A stretch of DNA of 64,000 nucleotides from Knoxdaviesia capensis. Taxonomy: Eukaryota; Ascomycota; Sordariomycetes; Microascales; Gondwanamycetaceae. Each line of letters begins with the position of its first letter. The stretch's first letter is position 1. The translations under genes and the position numbers were made by a program. Below the pieces are notes generated by a model, which was not told the origin of the DNA, ran no database searches, and saw only the letters and a list, made by a program, of their open reading frames with translations. Shown here one piece after another: positions 21,900 to 31,593 of the stretch. The stretch is from positions 1,686,340 through 1,750,339 of the forward strand of contig LNGK01000008.1 in the NCBI GenBank assembly GCA_001510575.1, read 5' to 3'.

Positions 21900-23151
21900 C
21901 TTCGCGAGGTGAGTTGATTTGGTATTTATGTTTTGGGGGAATTCTGGAGGACCAAAGCAAGATGGATGTTAATGTCTGATCCAGAGGCACCAGAAGCAAG
22001 ATCTGACGAACACTGGCTTGGCTGCTCGACTCTCCTCAAACCCGGCACGCAGTTTCTCCCAAGCACATGCAAATGCAGGGCAGAGCTGGTTGTGGTCAGA
22101 GGATATGCAGGCAGCAAGACAAGAAAAGAGAGGAATATAAAAAAGGATGCCAGGATCAAGAAACAGAAGAACGAACCAGAAGAACGAGACGCACAGTTCA
22201 ACCCCAATTGACGAATCCCCGTCTAAGAATAACCAGGGTGGGATAGAAGATGATGATCTATGATGATGATGCAGGATGGAGGGGAGTAAAGAAGCAGGAA
22301 TTCAGAAATCAACATGTCCTCCAAAGGAAAAAAATAATATTCAAGACAAGAATGTTTGTTGGGTGTCGACTTCCCAAGATAACGTGGGGTTGTTTTTGGG
22401 CCTCTAAAAAAAACAACCCCTGGCCGTTCGCTTTTTGGCTTTATCGATCGTTGTTTATCGCGGTTCCTGGCCATTAAGTAAGCCCTCGTTGCGGGGGGCA
22501 ACAACGCCTGCAAAGATGCGCCATACGCCACTACGAAACATTCAGATGTGCTTTTTTCAGCTAGGAAATACGAGTTTTTAGATTCAAACTGTATCCAAAA
22601 CACGAGAAGGGAGTTCGTGGGTTTGGCGTTTGTATTCCTTCCGTGTGTTTGCTCGTTTTCGTTGAGTCTGGACCCGAATGTGGTGCTTTGGGGCATCGGT
22701 GTAGGGTTAGGGTTACATATATGTGATCATGGCCGAATTGAGGACAACCGCGAGAATATAAATGCCTATACTCATACTGAGTGGAAGGGCACCTGGCGGG
22801 TAATATCATTATTAGACTCACCTAGTACAGCAGCACATACTCAAGAAGTCAAAAAGCTGCTTATTTTCCAATATTCCTTGTTTTAGCAGCCATCATCATA
22901 TCATCATGAATGATCGCATTCCCGGCGTTTACAGGTTGGTGAGGGGGGCTTTACAGGTTAAACCCTAAGCTATGGACAACTGCCAACACCTGCCCATACA
23001 AAATGGATCCACATAGTTCTCCCCCAGACCTCAACTCTTGGCTCAGAGCCACAACGACGTTCTTTTCCAACGACATCTACAACATCTACAACATCTACAA
23101 CATCCACATCACTTCTCGCTTCAACCTACACCTCGACGTGATACTGCAAAC
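21900..23151. other. Divergent intergenic region between dbf2 and WBP11-like gene
   Basis: About 1.25 kb separates two divergently transcribed genes, so both promoters and 5' UTRs lie here. A double telomere-type motif GGGTTAGGGTTA lies at 22704-22715. No further gene is supported; open frames at 22.2-22.9 kb overlap on both strands and resemble nothing known. Confidence 0.5.
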
Positions 23152-24150
23152 ATGGCCAAAGAAAAGAACTTCAACCCGGTGCAGGCCCAGCACAAGGCCG
23201 ACAAGGCCAAGGCCATCAAGAAGGGTAACGTCATGACTCTAAGCCGTTCTCGCCATCAACGATCGCTGCCACAGCTCAGGACCCGTTGACTAACCATACC
23301 CGCACATGATCCCCTCCTTTCAGGCAAGGCCGAAGTGCAAGCACGCCGCAACGAGAAGCTCGCGAACCGCAACCCCGCGCGCATCCAGAAGCAGATCGAC
23401 GACCTGAAGCAAATCGCCGAGGCTGGCGGCAAGCTCTCGCGCCACGAAGAGGACGTGCTCGCGGGCCTCGAACGCGACCTGAAGGCCGTCACGCGCGCGC
23501 GCGAGGCCCTCGGCGACCGCGCGCCGTCGTTCGACCAGACACGGCCGGTGCTGGGCAAGCGCGAGCGCGACGGCGGCCAGCAGCAACACGGCGGGTTCCA
23601 GGGCCACGGGCGGCGGGGGCCGCGGCACTCGAGCGACGAGGAGGATGGCGACGTGCCGGAGGAGGTGCGGCGCATCCCGATGCCGCGCGACACGCCGCCG
23701 CCGATTCCGAAGCCGACGCTGGATGCGTGGTACGCGCGGCGGCGGGCGCGGTGGGTGGCGGCCAATGCGGCGCGCGAGCAGGCCGACGGCGCTTCCCCGG
23801 CGACGGGGGCGAACGCCTCCGGCCCGGCGAACACCACACACGCAAGACCTGCGGCTCCGGCGGCGCCTGTGGCCGTCGGCCCCGTCGAGCCGAAGACGGT
23901 GTACGAGGCGAAGCCGGTGGTGCGCGACCTGCACAAGGAGGCGGTCAAGGCGTTCACCCCGCTGGCGGTGATGCGCAAGCTGCAGAAGTCGCGCGGCGAG
24001 TCTGGCAGGCTTATCGAGCCTGAGGAGGCGGATGAGCTGGAGATGGAGGGGTACTTGAAGACTAGTGGCGGCGGCGCACCAGGGCCGGCGCGGGCGGCAC
24101 ACGGGCGTGGGCGCGTGACTGTCGAGGATGCGGAGGATGAAGAGGGGTGA
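23152..24150 (+). CDS. WBP11/ELF5-like splicing-associated protein
   Basis: Two exons, 23152-23224 and 23324-24150, join in phase 1 across a 99-nt intron (GTAACG donor, GACTAAC branch point at about 23288, TTTCAG acceptor), giving 299 aa. The N-terminus MAKEKNFNPVQAQHKADKAK, continuing into a Lys/Arg-rich helix with NPARIQKQIDDLK, is the WBP11 N-terminal domain, found in nuclear proteins of the spliceosome that bind PQBP1/WW partners in animals. Downstream are short proline motifs (TPPPIPKP), a charged SSDEEDGD tract and a C-terminal region ending in an acidic VEDAEDEEG. The protein is shorter than animal WBP11 and lacks its long proline-rich tail. The intron right after the basic start is what hides the true N-terminus. 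Function is inferred from the domain. Confidence 0.85.
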
Positions 24151-24677
24151 GGATGTGTGTGAAGGGGGAACGATTGACTAGAACGGTACAAGAGCACATG
24201 GCTGTGCCCCTGATGCACACATTTCGTCCTCGCCGTGTATATACATTTGAGAGAGGCGGACCATGAAGGGGCGGGTATGCATTCCAGCAGCTGCGACGAA
24301 CGCGGCCGCGCGCTGGTAGAAACAGCGCTCTCCTAGAAAGCCATAGCTTCCATTGCGAAGTTACTGAACTGACTTGCGCGACTAACACTGGGATACCATC
24401 CAGGAAAGCGCAAATTGTATCTTTCATATCCGTTCCACTCTAAACCTGTGATCAAGCTCATATTCCACACCTGCAGTATCTTGATGGGTGGTGACATAGT
24501 AGTGGTTTTTCGCAGCAATCCTTATCTTTCCAGAAACAGTTCCTCCTCACCTACCACAAAGGACTGAAATGGACGCGTGAAAGTGCAAACAGAATCATAC
24601 CAGCAATCACCTTAGAAAGGAAGAGTCAACGTGTGGTGGCAGCAGGAAAAAAAAACATATACCAAAAAAAAAAGATT
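24151..24677. other. Intergenic, between WBP11-like gene and tRNA
   Basis: No coding or RNA signal is seen apart from the A-run at 24664-24673, which serves the tRNA on the minus strand as its T-run terminator. This stretch should hold the 3' UTR of the WBP11-like gene. Confidence 0.5.
24664..24673 (-). terminator. RNA polymerase III T-run terminator of tRNA
   Basis: Ten consecutive T residues on the minus strand, starting four bases after the tRNA discriminator base. This is a strong Pol III stop and supports transcription of the tRNA. Confidence 0.75.
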
Positions 24678-24760
24678 CGACCATGACGGGACTTGCACCC
24701 GCAATCTCCGGCTTTCTTCCTAGATAGGAGGCCGGCGAGTTCCTATTTCTCTACATGGCC
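24678..24760 (-). tRNA. tRNA-Arg(CCT) candidate with 11-nt intron
   Basis: On the minus strand a cloverleaf can be drawn. The acceptor stem is GGCCATG with CATGGTC (one G-T pair). A 3-bp D stem encloses a loop containing GG. The anticodon stem is CCGGC/GCCGG. The T stem is GCGGG/CCCGT with a 7-nt loop, and the discriminator is G. The anticodon loop is CT-CCT-A, then an 11-nt insert, then A, so an intron sits at the usual position 37/38 and the anticodon CCT is at 24726-24728. Odd points: the T loop is TGCAAGT, so the nearly universal T55 is G, and the D arm is weak. It may be a diverged gene or a young pseudogene. Confidence 0.7.
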
Positions 24761-25440
24761 TTTACCAACCTCGTCAAAGCCGGTTGTTTGTTGTTGTTCT
24801 GTTGCTGTGTTATTTGCGTTATAGCGGGTTTGCTGCTGGTTGTGATTCATAGGGTTGTTTGGCCGTGATAGGCAGGCGGTGGGATAAAACAAACTTGCTG
24901 ATAAGGGGAAGAGGCACTGGATGTGGTGTGTGGACTGAAGAAGGAAGGAACGTGATAGAGAGAAGAGCCCCTCTATATCAGAGTCACAGTATTACAGAAC
25001 CCCCAACATGTGAATGAACTCAAGAGCGAAGCCCCTATGACCAGGCCAGTAGAGAAGAAAAGGAAAAGGATATGCACAAGAAGTGAAGGGGAACCAAGAC
25101 ATATTATATACCTTAGTAGTAGGTGAAAGATAGCAAAAATTAAGTATATCATACATTTAAACTTCTTAGAGGAACTCCAGAACAAACCGTGTGGTGTAAC
25201 TCATGGGACAACACATGCATGGACTGTGTGGCAGCATGCCACTCTGGTAGGAACATTATGAACCAAAGAAATCAGGAAACATGAGAAGATGTGATACAGG
25301 AAGCGCAGGAGGGAGCTTCAGGTGGACAGGAACGACAAAACTTGAAGAATACATGAAGAGAAATGGTTGTGTGAGTAGCGCCAGTCACATGTCTGGGACA
25401 CCGGTGCGGCCGGCGCCTATGCAGCGGTGGCAGACGGGCA
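24761..25440. other. Intergenic, downstream of the acetyl-CoA transporter
   Basis: Nothing recognisable is seen. It should contain the 3' UTR of the transporter gene on the minus strand and the upstream region of the tRNA. 24980-25160 is comparatively AT-rich. Confidence 0.5.
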
Positions 25441-27365
25441 TCACCGAGAGGGACCCAAGCGCCACGCGCGCAGCGGCAACGCCTGGAGGTGCAGCACGCG
25501 CGGCCGAATGAACCAGAGGAACGTGACCGCGCCAAACAGCACACACATGATGTTGACCACGTAGTAGCCGTCGCGCAGCACCTCGCAGCTGCCGCCGCCC
25601 GCCACGCACCGCTCCTTGTCGGCCTGCAGCGCGCACGAAAACGCTTCCGTGACGAGCGTGCCCTTGAGCTTGGACGAGTCGACGTTGGTGCCGGGGTGGC
25701 AGGTGGCCTGGGTGAACTTGTCGACGAGGTTGAGGACGAAGAAGCGCGGGAATGTTCCGCCAAGGTTGGACACACTGGAGAGAACCGTGGTTAGCAGGTG
25801 GGTCCGCATGTGGAACAGGTGAATGACACAGGTGCATATGAAGCCGGGCGGCGAAGAAGACAAAAGAGGGATACTCACGTTGCGAGGAGAGTCATGTAGG
25901 TACCGCCAATTACAGGATCGGCGATACGCGCGTGGAAAGCCGAGATCGCAACAAACATGACGGTGTTGGTGAAGGTCGAGTACACATGCTCGGCGATGAC
26001 TAGTAGCAGATACCACGTCTCGACCTTGCCGCTGGCCGGGAAGATGGCCACTGTGAATTGGGCCATGACGGCCGCGCCCAGGCGCCCAACGAAGGCCCAC
26101 CCCCACAGACGCATGGGGGTGTACTCCTGCGACCACTTTCCGGCGTAGTAGCCCAAGCCGATCTCAAAGGGGAAGTCGATGAGAACGGTCAGGGCCATGT
26201 TCTCCTTGCCAAAGCCCTTGTCCAGCAGCTTGAGGTTGGTGACGCCATCGTTGGCCTGGAAGCCGATCTTGGCAATCAGATGGACGAGGATGATGGTCTG
26301 GATGTTCTTGAGCTTGAGCACTCCCCACATGATGCGGTACACGTCCCAGATGCCGTCTTCGTTTTGCGTGCGCTCCTCGCGCTTCAGCGCGGCCAGACCG
26401 ATAGTCACCAGGATGTAGGCCCAGCCCCAGAAGGTGAGGTAGCCGCCCAGGGTCAGGAGACCCTCTTCCGAGGGCACCGAGCGGAAGTAGCGGTTCGCGA
26501 AATCGGCGGAGTTGAAGGCGAGGAACACGGTGTATGACAGGAAGTGGCCGGCGGTCAGGCCGACGGTTTGCGCGGTCGAGGCGTAGGAAACGTTGCCGGG
26601 GGTAAGCAGGGTCAGGGCCCAGCCGTCAACGGCAATATCCTGGGTGGCGCACATGAGAACTAGGAAGAACCACCAGCCGGTAAAGTCCCACACGGTGGGG
26701 CCGCCGGGCTTTCCGGTGGCGGCCATGAGACCCTCGACGGTAGAGCCCAGCCATAGCATTCCCAGGCCAGAGATAAACTGGATGGGGAGAATCCAGCTCT
26801 TGCGACGGCCCAAGCGCGGGCTCCACACGGCGTCGACAATGGGACTCCAGAACAGCTTCAACGAGTATGGGTACGATGCGAGACTGAAGATGCCAATCTG
26901 GCTGTAGGACATGTGGTTCTTGAGGAGGAAGGGCACGGAGCCGGTGGCCAGGCCCATGGGGATTCCCTGGAGGAAGTATAACAGCACCAGAAGGCCGAAG
27001 TTGCGCTGGTCTTGGAGGGGCAGCTCGAAGAAGCCATGGTTGTTGAGAGACGGGGTTTTCGGCACGGGGTCGTCGAGCGTGAAGGATTCGCGGGCCATCA
27101 GGTTCTTGGTGACGGTGTCGGAGGACGGGGCCACGCCCTTGCGCCGGAACTCGCTGTGGTTGTTCATGGCGGCGGCGGCGGGATCGGCTTTGGCGGAACT
27201 GTTTGCGCTGCCGTTCGGTTTGGCGGGGGCGGACTGGGAGGTTTTTACAGCAAGGGGGGGCCGACCGTTCGGCTTGGAAGAGATTCCTCGGCGTGATCGG
27301 ACACTCATATGGGACGGAAAGGAAAAGGGAGATGGAGGAGGAATGTTGGGTGGAGGGTCGTCCAA
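25441..27365 (-). CDS. Acetyl-CoA transporter (AT-1/SLC33A1 family, MFS)
   Basis: Multi-pass membrane protein expected in the ER/Golgi membrane. The family imports acetyl-CoA into the lumen for acetylation reactions. Exons are 25879-27365 and 25441-25774; the 104-nt intron has a GTGAGT donor, GCTAAC branch point and CCAG acceptor. They join in phase 2 across LLATVSNLGGT, a segment conserved in the family, giving 606 aa. Family signatures include LLYFLQGIPMGLATGSVPFLL, SYSQIGIFSLASYPYSLKLFWSPIVDAVW and RRKSWILP, followed by repeated hydrophobic helices. The cytosolic N-terminus (about 110 residues) is Ser/Lys-rich. A second in-frame Met 19 codons downstream (27308, MSVRSRR) could be the true start and would give 587 aa; I could not decide between them. 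Confidence 0.92.
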
Positions 27366-29110
27366 AGAAAGTCGAGCCGGGTATTAGTCGGGCGAATACG
27401 AGATTATGTCGAGAAGGCGCGCCAAGGGGGTGAAATGCAGGGCCAAGTCTGGAGAAGCTGGTTCAGAGGCTTTGGTATAGTGTCTTGAAGATTTGCAGTG
27501 ATGCAGATGCAGGTTCAGGGCTGAAGGATAGAGTGGTTAGAGTGGTGAAACAGCTATAAGAATAGCTAGAGACACAACAATTGTGTATAATGAATAGAAA
27601 GAGAGAGGGAGATTATCTTAGGGAGAAAATATATATACTAAAAAAGACAGAAGAAGTGAAGAGAAGATATATAGCTTTAGGCTTTGGCCTGCTTATATGT
27701 AATAGTCAATATAGTAAGAATAGAGCTAAGTGACAGTTGAAATCATTGCCTGAAAGAGTCCATGCAGCCGGATCAGATATAAAGAGACAGGACAGACAGG
27801 TCAATTATAAGCACACATAGGCCGAGGAATAAGGAGTGAAGTGGGAAAAAAGAAGAGAAGAAATGAACGGCATCCAAAAGGGACAAAACTGGTCACAAGG
27901 ACGGAGAGACCTGTAAGAGGATGAATAAAGGAATAAAAAAAGAGCCCGAAGAGAGTTGCGGCGAAAAAGTCCGACTCCTGCAACTGTGGCCTTTTGGAAT
28001 GGAGAGAGAGAAGCGAAGATGTGAGAGAGGCTTGGGAAGGAAAAAAAGTATCCCGTAGTTTTTTGGGTGGAAGATTTCGGTATGTCAGCAAGCAGTGGAA
28101 ACTGTGGATATATTTTCATATGCACTACAGGTGGTGGCAGCCGGCCGGGTTCTCGTGCCAGGTGTCAAAGAACAGCAAGTCCGACCGAGAACAGAATAAT
28201 TTACGAGAGTGTGCTGTACAATTATTTATTACTGGGGACGATGATCGAAACAAGCCGGCGGATGGAATACGAAGGTTGGACTGTTCCGAATAGGCAGGTT
28301 TGAAGTCGAGGATCCTCTGAAAAAAAAAAAAAAATGGAATACCGAGTGCGACAGGGACGGCGGAACCTTTTTAAAGCCCCAGCAGATAGTTTGGCTAGTT
28401 CGCTGTGGAGGGAAAACACAGCCAGTCCGGGGTTGTTTGCTTGTAATGGAATGGAAGGGGGGAAGCTAAGTTTGCTGCAGGGGCGAAAAGCAGGGCGTCA
28501 CATTGCGACAGCTGGCCTGAAGGGTTCAGGAAGTTCGGTCCTCGTCCGGACTCTACTGTATGAGGATTCGTAGATGTTCCGTCGCCTTCCCGCAGGTGTG
28601 TGTACTGTACGGGTAGAATTGCGACGGGATGAATGATCGGTGACGTGGGAGGGATCTTGACGGCGACCGGGAGTTCGTTTTTGAGTTCCATCGCCGAAGA
28701 CGCGGACAGAGTGTCTTGATCCTTGACAAATACTTGGTTGCGACAACCTCTAGCATCTGACGGTGAGACAGGCTGTCCCTGATGTCGAAAATTCAAAGAT
28801 TCCATGCACCTGTCAGCGGTAACCCTGCGAACGCCACATTCAGGTCTGCGAGTGGCTGGTGGGCCACTAGCCACACCCTTGAATCTTCGCGCCAGGGTTA
28901 GCCGCGATATCTCGGCCGGAGTAAACAACCGTGTACGTACTACACCACTATAAATCGTCGTGATTGCAAGCCTTGGACACAAAAGTTGTGAGCACAAAGC
29001 CGGCCGGATCTTTTATTCCAGTGTACAATCCTACCAGACCTCTTTTTGCTTCTTTTCTCTCCACATCCTTCATCAATACATACCCGCCGTCTAGACCTCA
29101 CTTCCTCGAG
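27366..29110. other. Divergent intergenic region between acetyl-CoA transporter and CENP-O
   Basis: About 1.75 kb with the promoters of two divergent genes. 27600-27740 is AT-rich. An A-run lies at 28320-28334. The open frames at 28.4-29.0 kb on both strands have no recognisable content and are not annotated. Confidence 0.5.
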
Positions 29111-30184
29111 ATGGACACCGCCGACGACACTGCCATGCTGGACCCCACCAACGTCCAACTCGATGATGAAATCCAGCAACTGCTGGCGCGAGGTGTGTAT
29201 CCCCCCCCCCTTCCCGAGTTTTCACAAGAGCACCGCACTAACCACATCCCCGTAGTCGACTCCCTGAAAACCCAACTGCGCGTCCAGGCCACCAACATCC
29301 TGTCGTCGCAGCACATGCACGCCATGCTCCGCGACCTCAGCGCCGCGCCGGCGGCCGCCACCGCGGCCTCCAGCCACCTGCGCGTCGCCGCCGAACCGAG
29401 CCCGGCCGCGGTGCGCCGCGTGCGCGAGCGCTCTGCCGCGCAGGCCGCCCACGACCAGCAGAGCCTGTACCGGCTGTGCGCGTCGGTGACCGGGTTCCGC
29501 GTGCGCGATCCCGACCCGCACGCGGTCGACGGCGGCCGCGTGCTGGGCCTGCGGTTCGAGGTGATGGCGAAGGCGCGCTTCCTGCGCCCGTACTACGTGC
29601 TGCTGAACAAGCCGTTTGCGAGCAGTGCGCCGGCGGCGCTGCGCGTGCACAAGCACACCGTGCCGGCTGCGATCCCGCTGGCGGCGCTCGCGGCGAGGTT
29701 CCTGCCTGCGCCGCGGGCCGCGGGCGATGCGGGCGGCGACGCCGCGGCGGCGGTGGCTGCGGCGGCGCCGACGAAGCAGGATCTGGGCGGGTTTGTGCGG
29801 GCGCTGCGGCGCGAGATCGTGCGCTACAACAACCGCGTGGGCGCGCTCGCCGATCTGCGCAAGGCGGTCGGCCTGCACCCGACCGCGACGCCCGCGTCCC
29901 GCGGCGACGACGACGAGTCGATGGCGGCGGAAGAAAAGGTTGACGATCTGCGCGCGTCGGACATCGCCGCCACCCATGTGTCGCTGACGTGGGCCGACGG
30001 GCGGTCGGGCCGGCTGGTTATGGACGACGATGGTGTGCTGCGCAAGGCGGTTGTCATGGGGCCTGAGGGCCGCGATAGAGAGCTTGAGCGCGCGCTGGTT
30101 CACCGGTCCCGGCGCCATCGGATTGAAGATGTGGCCGCGTTGCTGGGGGCGAGTGTTGCGCCGATCGAAGGGGATGGGGTTTGA
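29111..30184 (+). CDS. mcm21: Kinetochore protein CENP-O / Mcm21
   Basis: Inner-kinetochore subunit of the COMA (Ctf19-Okp1-Mcm21-Ame1) complex, partnering CENP-P/Ctf19. Exons 29111-29192 and 29256-30184 join in phase 1, giving 336 aa. The 63-nt intron has a GTGTGT donor, ACTAAC branch point and GTAG acceptor. It is a multiple of three and open, so a naive reading would wrongly keep 21 extra residues. A short helical N-terminus is followed by an Ala-rich coiled region (45-100). The family core is FRVRDPDPHAVDGGRVLGLR at 108-127 and FLRPYYVLLNKP at 136-147. RALRREIVRYNNRV is a further conserved helix. The middle is alanine-rich and GC-rich. The start at MDTADD was chosen because it follows a plausible 5' UTR; an upstream in-frame Met at 28964 is possible but lacks family similarity. 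Confidence 0.88.
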   Translation: MDTADDTAMLDPTNVQLDDEIQQLLARGVYPPPLPEFSQEHRTNHIPVVDSLKTQLRVQATNILSSQHMHAMLRDLSAAPAAATAASSHLRVAAEPSPAAVRRVRERSAAQAAHDQQSLYRLCASVTGFRVRDPDPHAVDGGRVLGLRFEVMAKARFLRPYYVLLNKPFASSAPAALRVHKHTVPAAIPLAALAARFLPAPRAAGDAGGDAAAAVAAAAPTKQDLGGFVRALRREIVRYNNRVGALADLRKAVGLHPTATPASRGDDDESMAAEEKVDDLRASDIAATHVSLTWADGRSGRLVMDDDGVLRKAVVMGPEGRDRELERALVHRSRRHRIEDVAALLGASVAPIEGDGV

Positions 30185-30723
30185 GCAAACGTGCTCTACA
30201 TATTTCACGTCCGGATACAGCATTCAGATGTCACTCCATGAGATACGAGGCTCATTGCCAACCTTTGTGCTCCATGCTCTGATTCACGTTGTGGCTTAGG
30301 AACTGACGATGTCTGTCCTTCCTGAAAAGGACCGCCGTGCTACCTGTTTCGGCACCCGCACATTAACCGGCAATTGACGGCTAATCATGGGACAACGCGA
30401 TGATGGAGGACAAGCGGCAACGTGCATGAAGCTTTAGATACAGCCAAAGTGAAGGAGCGGCTAAGTTGATGCACATATGCATTTAATGGACATGTTGCAT
30501 GCACGTAACGGGACATTCACAGTTGCAAACGAGGTTATGCGGAAATCGGGGTGTCCTATTATTCTGTCCCTAATTTCCCAGGGTCAAAAAAATATATCTC
30601 TCTTTTCCGCCTTTCACTTTGTCCGGTCCATCCGTGTACATCCGCCCAAGGTTAAGTTTCCGAGTGATTTTCTTTTATCAGGTGAGACCCGGACAGGCGA
30701 CACTAAATCTGCCAAACGGCCGC
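30185..30723. other. Convergent 3' intergenic region
   Basis: It lies between the ends of CENP-O (+) and the GPI-protein gene (-). No gene or clear structure is seen. Confidence 0.5.
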
Positions 30724-31593
30724 TTAGAAGAAAGTGGCAATCAGAGCAGCGAGAGCAGCCAGCGCTCCACCGGCAACCTGCACGGTCTGCGAGGCGGCGC
30801 CGTTGGGGCTGATGACGCCCTTGGTGGGCTTGGGGATGGGGTTCGAGATGGTGCCGGCCGTCGAGGGGGGCTCGACCGGCGCCGGCGGCGGCGGCGGCGG
30901 GGGAGGGGTGGGGTGGACGGGCCACTCCTTGGTCTTGGTGAACCACGGCTTGGGGGGCTTGCTGTACGGCACGTCCGCGACGGCGGTCGACGAGGTGGTG
31001 GCCTCCTCCTCGGCCTCGGGGGTCACGGTGGTCGACGGCGCGGCCTCGGGCGTGGCGGTGTCCTCGGGCACGGGGCAGATGGTGGTGGTGACCTCGACGG
31101 CGGTGGTGATGAGCTTGGTCTTGGTGGGGAAGGCCGGCACCTCGAACGAGAAGTCGGGCTTGGGCGGGAACGGCAGCGGCTTGTGCGGCAGGGTGAAGTG
31201 CGGCGGCTTGAACGGCGGCAGCACGGTCTTGGTCTTGGTGACGGTGATGGTGCTGGTGATCCACTTCTGCTTGGGCGGCGGCGGGCCGAAGTGCGGCTTG
31301 GCCGGGTTCTTCTTGGCCCAGTGCCACTTGTGGTCCTCCTCGTCGTCGTCGCAGTCGTCGATGAACACCCCCTTGTGCGGCGGGTGCCACACCGGCGGGA
31401 ACTTGGCCGCCTCCTGGGGCGGCTTGATCGCCGGCAGCAACGGCTTCGGCGGCGCCGCGATGCCCGGCGGGAACACGAACGGGCCCTTGTACAGCCCGTC
31501 CTCGCCGATGTCGGCGTCCACGGCCTCGACCGCCTCGGCGGCGTACACCGCCGACGCGAGCGCGCCGAACACGGTCAGCAGGGACAGCTTCAT
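30724..31593 (-). CDS. Secreted, proline-rich GPI-anchored cell-surface protein
   Basis: Single-exon, 289 aa, of unknown function. An N-terminal signal peptide (MKLSLLTVFGALASAVYA, cleavage likely near 18-20) leads into a proline/lysine-rich ectodomain. This holds an acidic patch (CDDDEEDH), repeated T-x-T/TKTKT stretches rich in potential O-glycosylation sites, and a run of eight or more prolines before PVEPPSTAG. The C-terminus has small residues (NGAASQ) followed by a hydrophobic tail GGALAALAALIATFF that ends the protein, the classic GPI-attachment layout. Only two cysteines are seen in the mature part. An upstream in-frame Met at 31731 would bury the signal peptide, so 31593 was chosen. 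It is probably a cell-wall or plasma-membrane mannoprotein-like surface protein; no enzymatic domain is visible. Confidence 0.85.
   Translation of the reverse strand: MKLSLLTVFGALASAVYAAEAVEAVDADIGEDGLYKGPFVFPPGIAAPPKPLLPAIKPPQEAAKFPPVWHPPHKGVFIDDCDDDEEDHKWHWAKKNPAKPHFGPPPPKQKWITSTITVTKTKTVLPPFKPPHFTLPHKPLPFPPKPDFSFEVPAFPTKTKLITTAVEVTTTICPVPEDTATPEAAPSTTVTPEAEEEATTSSTAVADVPYSKPPKPWFTKTKEWPVHPTPPPPPPPPAPVEPPSTAGTISNPIPKPTKGVISPNGAASQTVQVAGGALAALAALIATFF

Noticed and set aside
23256..24218. 320-codon minus-strand frame opposite the WBP11-like gene
   Set aside because: Antisense shadow of a GC-rich exon; the plus strand has the intron signals and the WBP11 domain.
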